Source of the DNA: an uncultured Paracoccaceae bacterium
Lineage (GTDB): Bacteria; Pseudomonadota; Alphaproteobacteria; Rhodobacterales; Rhodobacteraceae
Direction of reading: 5' to 3'
Assembly: GCA_913043905.1 (NCBI GenBank)
Contig: CAJWNQ010000013.1
Span: forward strand, 1 to 50,501
DNA length: 50,501 nt
Shown one piece after another: positions 1-8,463 of this stretch. Position numbers and translations under genes: made by a program. Numbering within the stretch: the first letter of the stretch is position 1; the number at the start of each line of letters is the position of its first letter. A model generated the notes under the pieces. It did not search any database and was not told the DNA's origin. It was given only the letters and a program-made list of their open reading frames with translations.

Positions 1-409
1 AGGCGGCCTTACAGTAACTGCCAACTATTCAGAAGCAACAATGGACGCAACAGCGGAAATAGTAGGTGTTAGTGCTGTAAACTTCGTATTTGATGTAGTA
101 ACTGGTGGCGTAACAGCAGCCGGTAAAAAAGCAGTAACAGCAGTATCTGCGGTTAATAACTCATACGAGCACACAGGTGTTGGCCTTGGTTACACAGTAA
201 GCGGCGTTAACTTAAGCGCTAACTACGGTAGCTACGACTATGACGACGGCTCATCAGCTGACGGTTTTGGTTTGGCTGCAAACTACTCACTAGGTGGCGG
301 CGCTACTGTAATGGTAGGCTACGGTTCAGGAAATGCACGAACAACAAACAGAGTTGCAGCAGCAGCTGACGTGGATTCATTCTCAGTTGGTCTTGGCTTA
401 TCATTCTAA
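1..409 (+). CDS. Outer-membrane porin, C-terminal part (5' end outside window)
   Basis: The open frame enters from the left edge (first full codon at base 2) and runs to a TAA at 407-409, so the gene is truncated by the window, not by mutation. The protein shows alternating amphipathic beta-strands rich in Gly, Ser, Ala and Tyr (for example VGLGYTVSGVNLSANYGS) and ends in Phe after GLGLSF, the typical C-terminal signature recognised by the BAM complex. This fits the alphaproteobacterial general porins (Gram-negative porin family), trimeric channels for small hydrophilic solutes. GC content and codon use are richer than in neighbouring genes, as expected of a highly expressed protein. A strong intrinsic terminator follows 28 bases downstream. 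The methionine at base 41 is internal. The exact porin subtype cannot be told from this fragment. Confidence 0.8.
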   Translation, partial: GGLTVTANYSEATMDATAEIVGVSAVNFVFDVVTGGVTAAGKKAVTAVSAVNNSYEHTGVGLGYTVSGVNLSANYGSYDYDDGSSADGFGLAANYSLGGGATVMVGYGSGNARTTNRVAAAADVDSFSVGLGLSF

Positions 410-436
410 GCTGACTTAATTAAGATATTAGCTTTT

Positions 437-465
437 AAAGAGCGGGCCTTTGTGCCCGCTCTTTT
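437..465 (+). terminator. Rho-independent terminator of the porin gene
   Basis: A perfect 11-bp inverted repeat (AAAGAGCGGGC at 437-447, GCCCGCTCTTT at 454-464) encloses a 6-base loop and is followed by T residues. It lies directly after the porin stop codon and isolates the porin transcript from the next gene. Confidence 0.9.
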
Positions 466-549
466 ACTTTTCATCTCTTGAAAAAAGATATAAAAGTTCC
501 AGAGTTGTTTTCCCCAAATAGAATTATTTTTATTTATCAAAGGACCATG

Positions 550-2694
550 ATGCTGCCTCTTTCTATTTCTCAAATTACTACAGAATATCAGCGAGCAATT
601 TCCCTCCAGTCTGAGGGAAAAAATGAACTAGCCCTGTCTATTTATAGTCAAATTTTAGAAACCAAACCAAATATTGCAGAGGTGCATTTTCAAATTGGAA
701 GAATATTTTATAATGCGAACAAATTTTCAAAATCAGTTTTTCACTTTGGCGTAGCCATTAGCTTAAAACCTAATGAAGTTGCAATTTGGGGCGAGTATAT
801 ACCTAGTCTACTTTGCAATATTGACCGTGGCGTAATTAAGAAAGCAATTACGATACTTAAAAAATCAAAAGTAGATAGACACGCATCTATTGGCTTTCAG
901 AATAGATTACTAAGCCAGGCAGATGGATCTGCTGTATCAATTAATAGCTTAAATAAGTCCTCACTAGATAGCATCCAAGCCGCAATCTTAAGTCACGATT
1001 ATGCACAAGCAAATACATTAGCTAAGGCCTTACATAAAAAAAAATTAGATAGTGCCGTAGTTTCAGAAATACTGGCCCGTACATACTTAAATCTAAGGCA
1101 ACTTGATGAAGCGCGCAAATATTTTAATACAGCAATAAAACTTGACCCAAAATTTTTTGATGCATTTAATAATTTAGGAAAATTAGAGTTCGAAGAAGAA
1201 AACTATATTAAAGCAATTTCATTATTTAGGTCTGCAATCGTCGTGGCGCCAAAAGCATCATCAGGCATATACAATCTAGCAAACGCTATGTCATTTAACA
1301 TGCAAATTTATGACGCACAGGACCTCTTAAAAAAATCTCTTCAGCTACATATAAAAGGTGGTCAGCTGAATATGTTACTGGGCGAATTATCTGTTCGAAC
1401 AGGCTACTATCAAGATGCAGAAAAATATTATGAAACTGCATGTAAGCGGGAGCAAAAATCTGCGGAATTGTACATTAGAGTTGGAAATATATTTAATAAA
1501 GCTGGCCAATCTACAACTGCATTAAAATATTATACCTTAGCGCAAGAAATGGAACCATCTAATGCACTTACATTTAAATTAAAAGCTAGTGTATATCGTG
1601 AAATTGGAGAGTTTAGTAAAACACTCGAACAAATAAATAAAGCCATTTCCTTAGAGCCTAGCAATGTGGACTTTTTAATGTTTTACGTAAACTCGAAAAA
1701 AATAGAGGGCGACGACTTTATAATTGATAAAATGATTGCGCTTCATGGTGAAAAGTCCACCTCCAAAGGCGATCGTATTACACTTGGCTTTGCAATCACC
1801 AAGGCCCTAGAAGATTCAAAACAATTTGGTAAAGTTTTCCCATTTTTAAAGAGTGCTAATGACGATATGCATTCAATTTTTCCGTACGACGTAAATACAG
1901 CTGTAAATGAAAATGATGAAATAATTAATTATTTTAATGATTTCAAATTAAATAATTATGATGGCCTCGGGCATAGTGAAGCCTGCCCTATTTTTATTTG
2001 TGGTATGCCCCGTTCGGGTACAACTTTAGTTGAGCAAATTATTTCTTCACATAGCTCTGTGACCGGTGCTGGTGAAGTTGGGCATACAGATACAGCAATT
2101 AGCCAAATAATTGGAACATCTGATAGTAAACTCATTTCATTGCCTCAAGTTCAACCTGAACATTTGAAAAAAATTGGTGCAAGCATATGGGATTATTTAA
2201 CACACCACTACCCAGGGACATCACATATTACAGATAAGTCAATTATGACCTATAAGCGTATGGGATTACTAAAAGCTGCAATGCCTAATTGTAAATTTAT
2301 CATTGTGAGAAGAGACCCACGTGATAATTTATTATCAATTTACCGAAACAAATTTTTAGATAATACACATTTATATGCTTATAATTTAGAAGACCTTGGT
2401 GCATACTACAAAGAATTTTTACGAATAATGGATTTCTGGCAAAATAAAATGCCAGAAGGGTTTATGGAAATCAATTATGAAGATCTAATTAGTGATACAG
2501 AAACCCAGGCGCGAACTTTAATAGACTTCTGTAATTTAAAATGGGAAGACGAATGCCTAGAATTTTATAAATCTAAGCGTCAAGTTAAAACATTGAGTAT
2601 TATGCAAGTGCGTCAGCCTATTTATAAATCATCAATAAAAACCTGGGAACGCTACAAACAAGATTTACAGCCCTTATTTAAGGCAATCAAATAA
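550..2694 (+). CDS. TPR-repeat protein with C-terminal sulfotransferase domain
   Basis: About 714 residues. The first two thirds consist of tandem tetratricopeptide repeats (visible units such as ARTYLNLRQLDEARKYFNTA and IYNLANAMSFNMQIYDAQDL). The last third is a PAPS-dependent sulfotransferase fold: the 5'-phosphosulfate loop GMPRSGTTLVEQI lies near residue 485, followed by the SSHSSVTGAGE segment and the 3'-phosphate motif FIIVRRDPRDNLLSIY. Such TPR-sulfotransferases are common in marine alphaproteobacteria; their acceptors (protein tyrosine, polysaccharide or lipid) are generally unknown. The open frame extends to a TTG at 478, but AAGGA at 540-544 sits five bases before ATG 550 (and two before ATG 547), so I place the start at 550. 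The stop overlaps the yggS start by one base (TAATG), indicating translational coupling. No signal peptide is seen. Confidence 0.85.
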   Translation: MLPLSISQITTEYQRAISLQSEGKNELALSIYSQILETKPNIAEVHFQIGRIFYNANKFSKSVFHFGVAISLKPNEVAIWGEYIPSLLCNIDRGVIKKAITILKKSKVDRHASIGFQNRLLSQADGSAVSINSLNKSSLDSIQAAILSHDYAQANTLAKALHKKKLDSAVVSEILARTYLNLRQLDEARKYFNTAIKLDPKFFDAFNNLGKLEFEEENYIKAISLFRSAIVVAPKASSGIYNLANAMSFNMQIYDAQDLLKKSLQLHIKGGQLNMLLGELSVRTGYYQDAEKYYETACKREQKSAELYIRVGNIFNKAGQSTTALKYYTLAQEMEPSNALTFKLKASVYREIGEFSKTLEQINKAISLEPSNVDFLMFYVNSKKIEGDDFIIDKMIALHGEKSTSKGDRITLGFAITKALEDSKQFGKVFPFLKSANDDMHSIFPYDVNTAVNENDEIINYFNDFKLNNYDGLGHSEACPIFICGMPRSGTTLVEQIISSHSSVTGAGEVGHTDTAISQIIGTSDSKLISLPQVQPEHLKKIGASIWDYLTHHYPGTSHITDKSIMTYKRMGLLKAAMPNCKFIIVRRDPRDNLLSIYRNKFLDNTHLYAYNLEDLGAYYKEFLRIMDFWQNKMPEGFMEINYEDLISDTETQARTLIDFCNLKWEDECLEFYKSKRQVKTLSIMQVRQPIYKSSIKTWERYKQDLQPLFKAIK

Positions 2695-3347
2695 TGTCTC
2701 TTTCAGAAATAATATCTCGCATAAATACAGCTGAAAAAGCAGCCGGTAAAAATACAGGAAGTACACAATTATTAGCTGTGTCTAAAGTACAGCCAAATGA
2801 GCGCGTATTGAATGTTTTAGAGCAAGGCCATCGTATCTTTGGAGAAAATAAAGTCCAAGAATCACAGGGGAAATGGCCAATTTTTCGTGAGAGTTTTCCT
2901 GATGCGATGGTCCATTTAATTGGTCCCTTACAAACGAACAAAGTTAAGCAGGCCGTTGAATTGTTTGACGCTATTCATACGCTTGATCGCTTAAAGCTTG
3001 CAACTAAACTAGCATCTGAAATTCAATCTCAGGGAAAAGCTCCCGAGATGTTTATCCAAATAAATACAGGTGAAGAAGAACAAAAAGCAGGGATAATGCC
3101 AGCAGGTGCAGATCAGTTTATCTCTGAATGTTTAGGATTAGACTTACCAATTAAAGGTTTAATGGTCATTCCACCGATTAATGAAGAGCCTTCACTACAT
3201 TTTGCTTTACTGCGAAAAATTGCATTAAGGAACGGCCTTACTGGATTATCTATGGGGATGAGTAGTGATTTTGAAAGTGCTATTGCATTGGGTGCAACAC
3301 ATATTCGAATTGGATCTGCTATTTTTGGAGCTCGTGATTACTCTTAA
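2694..3347 (+). CDS. yggS: YggS/PROSC family pyridoxal-phosphate homeostasis protein
   Basis: 217 residues, close to the usual 220-235. It is a single-domain alanine-racemase-like TIM barrel that binds PLP. The Schiff-base lysine is K31 in LLAVSKVQ; other family signatures are RIFGENKVQES, HLIGPLQTNK, MFIQINTGEEEQKAG, and the C-terminal phosphate-binding LSMGMSSDFESAI followed by THIRIGSAIFG. The family buffers PLP and affects amino-acid metabolism rather than catalysing a known reaction. The start ATG overlaps the stop of the upstream sulfotransferase gene by one base. The usual family neighbours (proC, pilT) are absent, so context does not add to its role here. Confidence 0.93.
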   Translation: MSLSEIISRINTAEKAAGKNTGSTQLLAVSKVQPNERVLNVLEQGHRIFGENKVQESQGKWPIFRESFPDAMVHLIGPLQTNKVKQAVELFDAIHTLDRLKLATKLASEIQSQGKAPEMFIQINTGEEEQKAGIMPAGADQFISECLGLDLPIKGLMVIPPINEEPSLHFALLRKIALRNGLTGLSMGMSSDFESAIALGATHIRIGSAIFGARDYS

Positions 3348-3358
3348 CTATAACTTGG

Positions 3359-3871
3359 TTAAGCTTTTATAATAACTCGACTGTCTGTTTTCCAGTTTGT
3401 AAATATCTTAAAAAGATCAAGTGGATCAAACGCTATACATCCCTCTGTGGGGTGGCGTGGCTTACGCCAAGCATGAATAAAAATTGCACTCCCCATGCCA
3501 ACCTTAGCTTCTGGCCAATTGTAGTCTAAAACACCAAAAGCGTCGTATAAGCCATCCGATCGACGAAGCTTTTCGTGGCTAAATGGATAGTTATACGCCC
3601 TTATTTTATGGTTATATTTCGGATCTTTTGGATCATCAGACCACAAATCATTTAAGCCAACTGGATATTGCTGAATATTACTAGCAGTAAAGGCAACACG
3701 TTCAATCCGGTAACCAATACTTGTAATAGAAAATTTACCTATTGGAGTAACTCCATCACCTTCCCTAACTTTTTCAGCTATCCCACTTCGGCCAATCGCC
3801 ACTGGTAATACACAACCCATAAACCGAGCACCCCAATAATTAACAACTAAATCATGAAACCGAGGCATCAT
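3359..3871 (-). CDS. L,D-transpeptidase-fold (YkuD) protein without export signal
   Basis: 170 residues. The catalytic signature is HAWRKPRHPTEGCIAF, with the family His and the nucleophile Cys at residue 145, matching the H-x(n)-T-x-G-C core of YkuD enzymes. Earlier, DGVTPIGKFSI is the usual strand that precedes the active site. L,D-transpeptidases cross-link peptidoglycan stem peptides or attach proteins to them. This one shows no signal peptide, lipobox or Tat motif: the N-terminus (MMPRFHDLVVNYWG) is not hydrophobic. Either it is exported in another way or it works in the cytoplasm. Its ATG overlaps the ribA stop by four bases, so the two are translationally coupled. The family assignment is firm and the substrate unknown. 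Confidence 0.8.
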   Translation of the reverse strand: MMPRFHDLVVNYWGARFMGCVLPVAIGRSGIAEKVREGDGVTPIGKFSITSIGYRIERVAFTASNIQQYPVGLNDLWSDDPKDPKYNHKIRAYNYPFSHEKLRRSDGLYDAFGVLDYNWPEAKVGMGSAIFIHAWRKPRHPTEGCIAFDPLDLFKIFTNWKTDSRVIIKA

Positions 3872-4947
3872 AAAAGATGCCCACTTTTTTTAGCTTTAGT
3901 ATCTAAGTATTTTTTATTTAATGGGTTTAAGCCAACTTTAAGTGCAACTCTCTCAGAAACTATAATTCCAGCACTCTCCATAGATGCCACCTTAGCTGGG
4001 TTATTGGTCATTAATCGAACAGAAGAAAAACCCATTAATTTGAGTATTTCAGCACCTAATTTAAAATTGCGCTCATCATCTTCAAATCCAAGGCGGTGAT
4101 TAGCCTCCACAGTATCAAACCCCTGATCTTGCAGTTGATAAGCTCGCATTTTATTTGCAAGGCCAATTCCTCTACCCTCTTGGTTCATATAAAGAAGTAC
4201 ACCTGAACCATCTGAAGAAATGCCCTCAAGTGCCGCATGCAATTGTGGCCCACAATCACATTTTAAACTACCAATTAAATCACCCGTAAAACATGCAGAA
4301 TGTAAGCGTGAAAGAACTGGCGCATTACGGTCTGGATTTCCAATTTCGATTGCATAATGTTCTTCACCCCCGTCTTGAGGACGAAAAACATGTACGCGAC
4401 TTGCGTTTGAGACTTTTAATGGCACATTTGCAACTGATACTTCGGTTAATTGATTAATAGAGCTTTCCATCGCTTTAGATATTAGTTTTAAGTCAATGAA
4501 GTCTATACCCTTCAAATCCTGGCCTGAAACATTAACCAGAACTGCAGACGGTAATAGAAGAGCCATTTTACATATTGCAAGGGCAGTACGATGGGCTTCT
4601 GCAATACCCCCAAAGATTGGAGTAAACGGCCCCTTAAGCGGAGCATTGAAATCATCACTTGGATCACAGACTGAACGCACCCAATCTAATCCTTTGTCAT
4701 GAGGCAAAGCTAAACGCGCTATGTCACCATCTGTTGCCCAAGTAGATAAAGTTTGCGCACGCCAATCAGTAATTGTAAGCTCTATCGCACCCATTTCCCG
4801 CATAGCTAAAAAGCGTTCTGCCGTGACAGTTTCAGAGGGTGCAGCTAGCCACTGATCTTTGCCTAAACAAAGAACAACTCCCACCCCCATACGAAAATCT
4901 GATCGTGCGCGCGCTATTCGTTCTAGTGCTGTTAACCCAATTGACAT
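3868..4947 (-). CDS. ribA: GTP cyclohydrolase II with degenerate RibB-like N-terminal domain
   Basis: 359 residues. The C-terminal half is a GTP cyclohydrolase II, opening the imidazole ring of GTP in the first step of riboflavin synthesis. The zinc ligands appear as C219-x10-C230-x-C232 (CFTGDLIGSLKCDC), followed by GVLLYMNQEGRGIGLANK and the catalytic region ending near LMTNNPAKVASM. The first roughly 165 residues resemble the position and size of a DHBP synthase (RibB) domain, but the acidic RENEGD-type motif is not present, so that half is probably inactive. This arrangement is known from annotated alphaproteobacterial RibA proteins. It is followed in operon by the YkuD protein and is divergent from the response regulator. 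Confidence 0.9.
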   Translation of the reverse strand: MSIGLTALERIARARSDFRMGVGVVLCLGKDQWLAAPSETVTAERFLAMREMGAIELTITDWRAQTLSTWATDGDIARLALPHDKGLDWVRSVCDPSDDFNAPLKGPFTPIFGGIAEAHRTALAICKMALLLPSAVLVNVSGQDLKGIDFIDLKLISKAMESSINQLTEVSVANVPLKVSNASRVHVFRPQDGGEEHYAIEIGNPDRNAPVLSRLHSACFTGDLIGSLKCDCGPQLHAALEGISSDGSGVLLYMNQEGRGIGLANKMRAYQLQDQGFDTVEANHRLGFEDDERNFKLGAEILKLMGFSSVRLMTNNPAKVASMESAGIIVSERVALKVGLNPLNKKYLDTKAKKSGHLL

Positions 4948-5028
4948 TTTAATTAATTCTTTCAGTTCTTATAGTTTCATTGTGCCGTATATTTGAGGAA
5001 AACAAAATATGAAACATTTGACAAATTT

Positions 5029-5057
5029 TTGACACGACACCGTGATAAGGTTATTCA
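5029..5057 (+). promoter_or_regulatory. Candidate sigma-70 type promoter for the response regulator
   Basis: A TTGACA hexamer at 5029-5034 (second of two, the other at 5018-5023) is followed after 17 bases by TATTCA at 5052-5057. It lies in the divergent gap between ribA and the response regulator. The -10 element is only a moderate match and the region is AT-rich, so this is tentative. Confidence 0.35.
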
Positions 5058-5115
5058 ATTCCTTGTTCTAAATTTTAAAACAATTAATATATTTTTAAAC
5101 ATAATGGTATCAAAC

Positions 5116-5802
5116 ATGAGATCTTTAAAGAAAATTCTAATTGTTGATGATGACGCTGACTTACGTGAAGCCTTAGCTTATCAAATACTTTTGCTTGAAG
5201 AGTTTACTGTACATGAAGCAGAAGATGGCACTTCAGCTTTAAACCAAGTCAATGATTTACTATTTGACCTAGTAATTCTTGATGTTGGCCTTCCTGATAT
5301 AGATGGACGTGAATTATGTAAGTTGATGAAACAACGTAATGTAAAGTGCCCAATTGTTATGCTAACAGCGCAAGATACAGATGCAGATGCCATATATGGC
5401 CTTGATTCTGGTGCAAATGATTACATTACTAAACCCTTTAAGTTTCCCGTTTTATTGGCGCGTTTGCGTGCACAACTACGGCAACACGAACAATCTGAAG
5501 ATGCAGTTTTTAACCTTGGGCCATATACATTTAAGCCAGCTGCAAAGATGTTGATTACAGAAGAGCTCAAAAAAATTCGCCTGACGGAGAAAGAAACAAA
5601 TATTTTAAAGTTTCTTTATAGATCAACAGAAAAAATTGTTGCCCGCGATACTCTTCTACATGAAGTATGGGGCTATAATGCTGGCGTAACCACACATACA
5701 TTAGAAACACATATCTATCGACTTCGCCAAAAAATTGAACCAAATCCTTCCAAAGCTCGCTTTTTAATCACAGAATCAGGCGGGTATCGGCTATCGATTT
5801 AA
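5116..5802 (+). CDS. OmpR/PhoB-family response regulator (no adjacent kinase)
   Basis: 228 residues from ATG 5116. The receiver domain (residues 6-120) has the acidic pocket DDD at 11-13, the phospho-acceptor D56 in LVILDVGLPD, the Thr of MLTAQD and the Lys of ITKPFKFP. The C-terminal winged helix (about 135-228) contains IRLTEKETNILKFLY and THTLETHIYRLRQKIE, typical of OmpR-type DNA binding. No sensor kinase lies next to it, so its partner must be encoded elsewhere. The open frame reaches a TTG at 4993 and an ATG at 5104; neither ATG 5104 nor 5116 has a clear Shine-Dalgarno, and 5116 is chosen because family proteins begin just before the first beta-strand. A conserved roseobacter regulator is likely; I cannot decide whether it is CenR. 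Confidence 0.88.
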   Translation: MRSLKKILIVDDDADLREALAYQILLLEEFTVHEAEDGTSALNQVNDLLFDLVILDVGLPDIDGRELCKLMKQRNVKCPIVMLTAQDTDADAIYGLDSGANDYITKPFKFPVLLARLRAQLRQHEQSEDAVFNLGPYTFKPAAKMLITEELKKIRLTEKETNILKFLYRSTEKIVARDTLLHEVWGYNAGVTTHTLETHIYRLRQKIEPNPSKARFLITESGGYRLSI

Positions 5803-5865
5803 TTTATAGTCTTTAAATAAGACAAATTTACAGATATGTTTCCTTAAAAATTAAAGGTCTTTAAG

Positions 5866-6654
5866 ATGCCCATCACTATTTGCACATGGAACATCAATTC
5901 TATTCGATTACGCGAAGATATAGTTTGCAAACTACTTATAGAAGAAGCCCCCGACGTTTTATGCCTGCAAGAATGCAAAAGCCCAGTAGATAAAATTCCA
6001 ACAGAAAAGTTTTCTCAACTTGGGTACTCCCACTTAGTAGCAAATGGTCAAAAAGGATATAATGGAGTTGCTATACTTTCGCGCTTACCAATAGAGGAGG
6101 CTGACCGCCAAGACTTTGCCTCTCTTGGGCACGCGCGCCATATCGCGGCCACTATTGATAATCGTATGACGGTTCATAATTTCTATGTTCCTGCGGGTGG
6201 TGACATTCCAGATCGAAATATAAATGAAAAGTTTGGTCAAAAATTAGATTATCTCACTGAAATGAAATCATATTTTATTAAACTCCAGCCCAAAAATTCC
6301 GTGCTAGTTGGTGATTTAAATATTGCCCCACGTACAAACGATGTTTGGGATCATAAGAAATTAACAAAGGTTGTTAGCCACACTCCCATCGAAATTGAGG
6401 CTTTAGATGCAGTTCAGTCTTCAGCTAATTGGATTGATATTACAAGGCAAGACATACCGGAGGGATTATTATACTCTTGGTGGTCATACCGCGCACGCGA
6501 CTGGGATGAAGCAAATAAGGGCCGCCGGTTAGATCATATTTGGGCAACCCCTGACATTGCACCAACGGCGCGTGGAAGTCGAATCTTACGAAATGCTCGT
6601 GGCTGGGAAAAACCTAGTGACCATGCCCCAGTATTTGCAATATTTGATCTCTAG
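5866..6654 (+). CDS. xth: Exodeoxyribonuclease III
   Basis: 262 residues, the normal length of ExoIII, a Mg-dependent AP endonuclease and 3'-5' exonuclease in base-excision repair. Signatures in order: ICTWNINSIRLRE at the N-terminus, VLCLQECKSP with the metal-binding Glu, GYNGVAILSR, VGDLNIAP with the catalytic Asp and Asn, YSWWSYRARDWDEANKGRRL with LDHIWATP, and the terminal SDHAPV with the catalytic Asp-His pair. The start is supported by AAAGG eight bases upstream. It stands between the response regulator and the thioredoxin-TPR gene on the same strand. Confidence 0.95.
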   Translation: MPITICTWNINSIRLREDIVCKLLIEEAPDVLCLQECKSPVDKIPTEKFSQLGYSHLVANGQKGYNGVAILSRLPIEEADRQDFASLGHARHIAATIDNRMTVHNFYVPAGGDIPDRNINEKFGQKLDYLTEMKSYFIKLQPKNSVLVGDLNIAPRTNDVWDHKKLTKVVSHTPIEIEALDAVQSSANWIDITRQDIPEGLLYSWWSYRARDWDEANKGRRLDHIWATPDIAPTARGSRILRNARGWEKPSDHAPVFAIFDL

Positions 6655-6710
6655 GGTTGCTTGGGCTTAAGTAAGCGACTAAGCCATAAATGAAATTTTG
6701 CAGGTGATTT

Positions 6711-7616
6711 ATGTTAGAACTTAAAAATAAAAATATTGATAATAGCTTAGTCAAAGACGTTAACGAAGATACCTTTATGGATGACGTCATTGAAGCATCT
6801 AAAACTACACCAGTTATAGTAGATTTTTGGGCCCCCTGGTGTGGTCCATGCAAAACTCTAGGCCCTGCATTAGAGGCTGAAGTGCAGGCAGCATCAGGTA
6901 AAGTTAAAATGGTAAAAGTCGATATTGACCAGAACCAAACATTAGCAACCCAAATGCGCATTCAATCTATTCCAGCAGTATTTGCCTTCATTGACGGGAA
7001 ACCTATTGATGGATTTATGGGTGCCAAATCACCATCTGAATTAAAAGAATTCGTTCAAAAAATAGCAGACCAAGCTAGCGATGATAAAGGTGATTTATCA
7101 GAAGCAATTACAATAGCAGATGAAATGTTAGCTGCCAAAGAATACATTGACGCAGCTGAAACATTTGCAGCTATCTTGGATGAAGACCCCGAAAGCGCGG
7201 TGGCTTATGTGGGGTTATTTAATGCCCAAACTGGTGCAGGTAAGGTTATTGAGGCTAATGATCTGTTAGAGAACGTTCCACCTAATTTAGTCAATAGCTC
7301 CGAAATCATTGCCTTACGTGCCCAATTAGAATTATCTCAACAAGCCGCTGAATTAGGTGAAACAAGTGACCTTCGCTCCTTACTAGAAAGCAATGAGGAT
7401 AACCATCAAGCTCGTTACGACCTTGCTTTAGCTCTATTTACAGCAGGTGATCCCAAGGAAGCTATACAAGAGTTATTAACTATTTTTCGTAAAGATAGAG
7501 AATGGAATGAAGATGCTGCCCGCAAGCAATTATTCAAATTTTTTGATAGCTTAGGTGGTGAAGACCCCATAACATTAACTGGACGACGACAACTAGCATC
7601 AATGCTATTTGCCTGA
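6711..7616 (+). CDS. cnoX: Thioredoxin-TPR protein, CnoX/YbbN family co-chaperone
   Basis: 301 residues: an N-terminal thioredoxin domain (about 15-120) with the complete redox site WCGPCK (C44, C47), then a C-terminal TPR-like helical region (DEMLAAKEYIDAAETFAAIL, YDLALALFTAGDPKEAIQEL). In Escherichia coli, CnoX holds unfolded proteins during oxidative stress and hands them to GroEL or DnaK; the E. coli site lacks one cysteine, while alphaproteobacterial relatives keep the oxidoreductase CxxC as here. AGGTGA lies just before the ATG. The downstream LON-domain and Trm112 genes are 26 bases away and overlapping, respectively, and probably belong to one transcript. Confidence 0.9.
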   Translation: MLELKNKNIDNSLVKDVNEDTFMDDVIEASKTTPVIVDFWAPWCGPCKTLGPALEAEVQAASGKVKMVKVDIDQNQTLATQMRIQSIPAVFAFIDGKPIDGFMGAKSPSELKEFVQKIADQASDDKGDLSEAITIADEMLAAKEYIDAAETFAAILDEDPESAVAYVGLFNAQTGAGKVIEANDLLENVPPNLVNSSEIIALRAQLELSQQAAELGETSDLRSLLESNEDNHQARYDLALALFTAGDPKEAIQELLTIFRKDREWNEDAARKQLFKFFDSLGGEDPITLTGRRQLASMLFA

Positions 7617-7642
7617 ACCGATATTTGATCTAGATTAGCTGA

Positions 7643-8293
7643 ATGTATAATTTAAAAACACTCCCAGACCGCATCTCATTGTTTCCACTAAGCAATGCAT
7701 TGCTACTCCCTCATTCAAGGTTACCTTTGAATGTTTTTGAACCTAGGTATTTGTCTATGCTTGACGATACAATGAGATCAGATCATCGGCTGATAGGTAT
7801 GATTCAGCCCTTAGCACCAGATCATGTAAGTGGGGCTCCACGAGTACACCAAATCGGTTGTGCAGGACGTTTAACCTCTTTCTCTGAGACCAGCGATGGG
7901 CGTTATATGATCACCCTTACTGGTATCAGCCGCTTTAGGGTTGCAAATCTTATCGATGGCTTTCTTTCTTATCAAACTGCAGACGTGAACTGGGATAGCT
8001 TTAGCGGTGATCTTAGTTCACCCTCAGATGACCTAAGCTTTGATAGAGAAAAGTTTTTAATAGTTTTAGAGCGATACTTTAAAACAATGGAGCTATCTAC
8101 AGATTGGGATAGCTTAAAAGATGCAGATGACTTGCTGTTGATAAACTCATTAGCAATGCTGTGCCCATTTGAACCAGAGGAGAAACAAGCTCTCCTAGAA
8201 GCCCCGTCACTTTTAACACGGCGCGAAACTTTGCTAACTCTAATGGAATTTGCTTTGCGTGAAGAAAGTGGCACGATGGGTAAAGTACAGTGA
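7643..8293 (+). CDS. LON N-terminal-domain (peptidase S16 substrate-binding) protein
   Basis: 216 residues corresponding to a stand-alone Lon substrate-recognition domain: the start [20 protein letters not shown], then [39 protein letters not shown] and FRVANL are the family strands. The ATPase and protease domains of Lon are absent, so it is not a protease. Function of the free-standing proteins is unknown; a role as adaptor for damaged proteins is only suggested by the neighbouring CnoX chaperone. The stop codon overlaps the Trm112 GTG start by four bases (GTGA), so the two are coupled. The ribosome binding site before ATG 7643 is weak. Confidence 0.88.
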   Translation: MYNLKTLPDRISLFPLSNALLLPHSRLPLNVFEPRYLSMLDDTMRSDHRLIGMIQPLAPDHVSGAPRVHQIGCAGRLTSFSETSDGRYMITLTGISRFRVANLIDGFLSYQTADVNWDSFSGDLSSPSDDLSFDREKFLIVLERYFKTMELSTDWDSLKDADDLLLINSLAMLCPFEPEEKQALLEAPSLLTRRETLLTLMEFALREESGTMGKVQ

Positions 8294-8463
8294 CACAAAT
8301 TGATCCAAAAATGTTAGAAATATTAGTATGCCCTATTACATTTAGCCTACTGTCTTATAATCAGGAATCTCAAGAACTGGTTTCTACAAGTGCTAAGTTA
8401 GCATATCCTATACGCAATGGAATTCCTGTAATGTTACCTAGTGAAGCTAGGAAAATTGATTAA
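8290..8463 (+). CDS. Trm112 / UPF0434 family small zinc-ribbon-like protein
   Basis: A 57-residue protein read from GTG 8290, overlapping the upstream stop by four bases. It begins [20 protein letters not shown] and continues with [20 protein letters not shown], which are the family's conserved blocks (LLEILVCP and YPIRDGIPxML). Bacterial Trm112 proteins activate methyltransferases in some organisms. Only one Cys remains here (C14; the second member of the N-terminal pair and the later pair are missing), so zinc binding is doubtful. It ends four bases inside the end of the convergent ubiH gene. Confidence 0.88.
   Translation: MTQIDPKMLEILVCPITFSLLSYNQESQELVSTSAKLAYPIRNGIPVMLPSEARKID

Noticed and set aside
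2687-2941. Open frame on the minus strand over the start of yggS
   Set aside because: It lies antisense inside a well-supported gene, has no family features and no ribosome site; a shadow frame.
5084-5098. TTAA-N7-TTAA, the CtrA box pattern, just upstream of the response regulator
   Set aside because: In sequence this AT-rich several such matches are expected by chance in 50 kb; position is suggestive but not enough.
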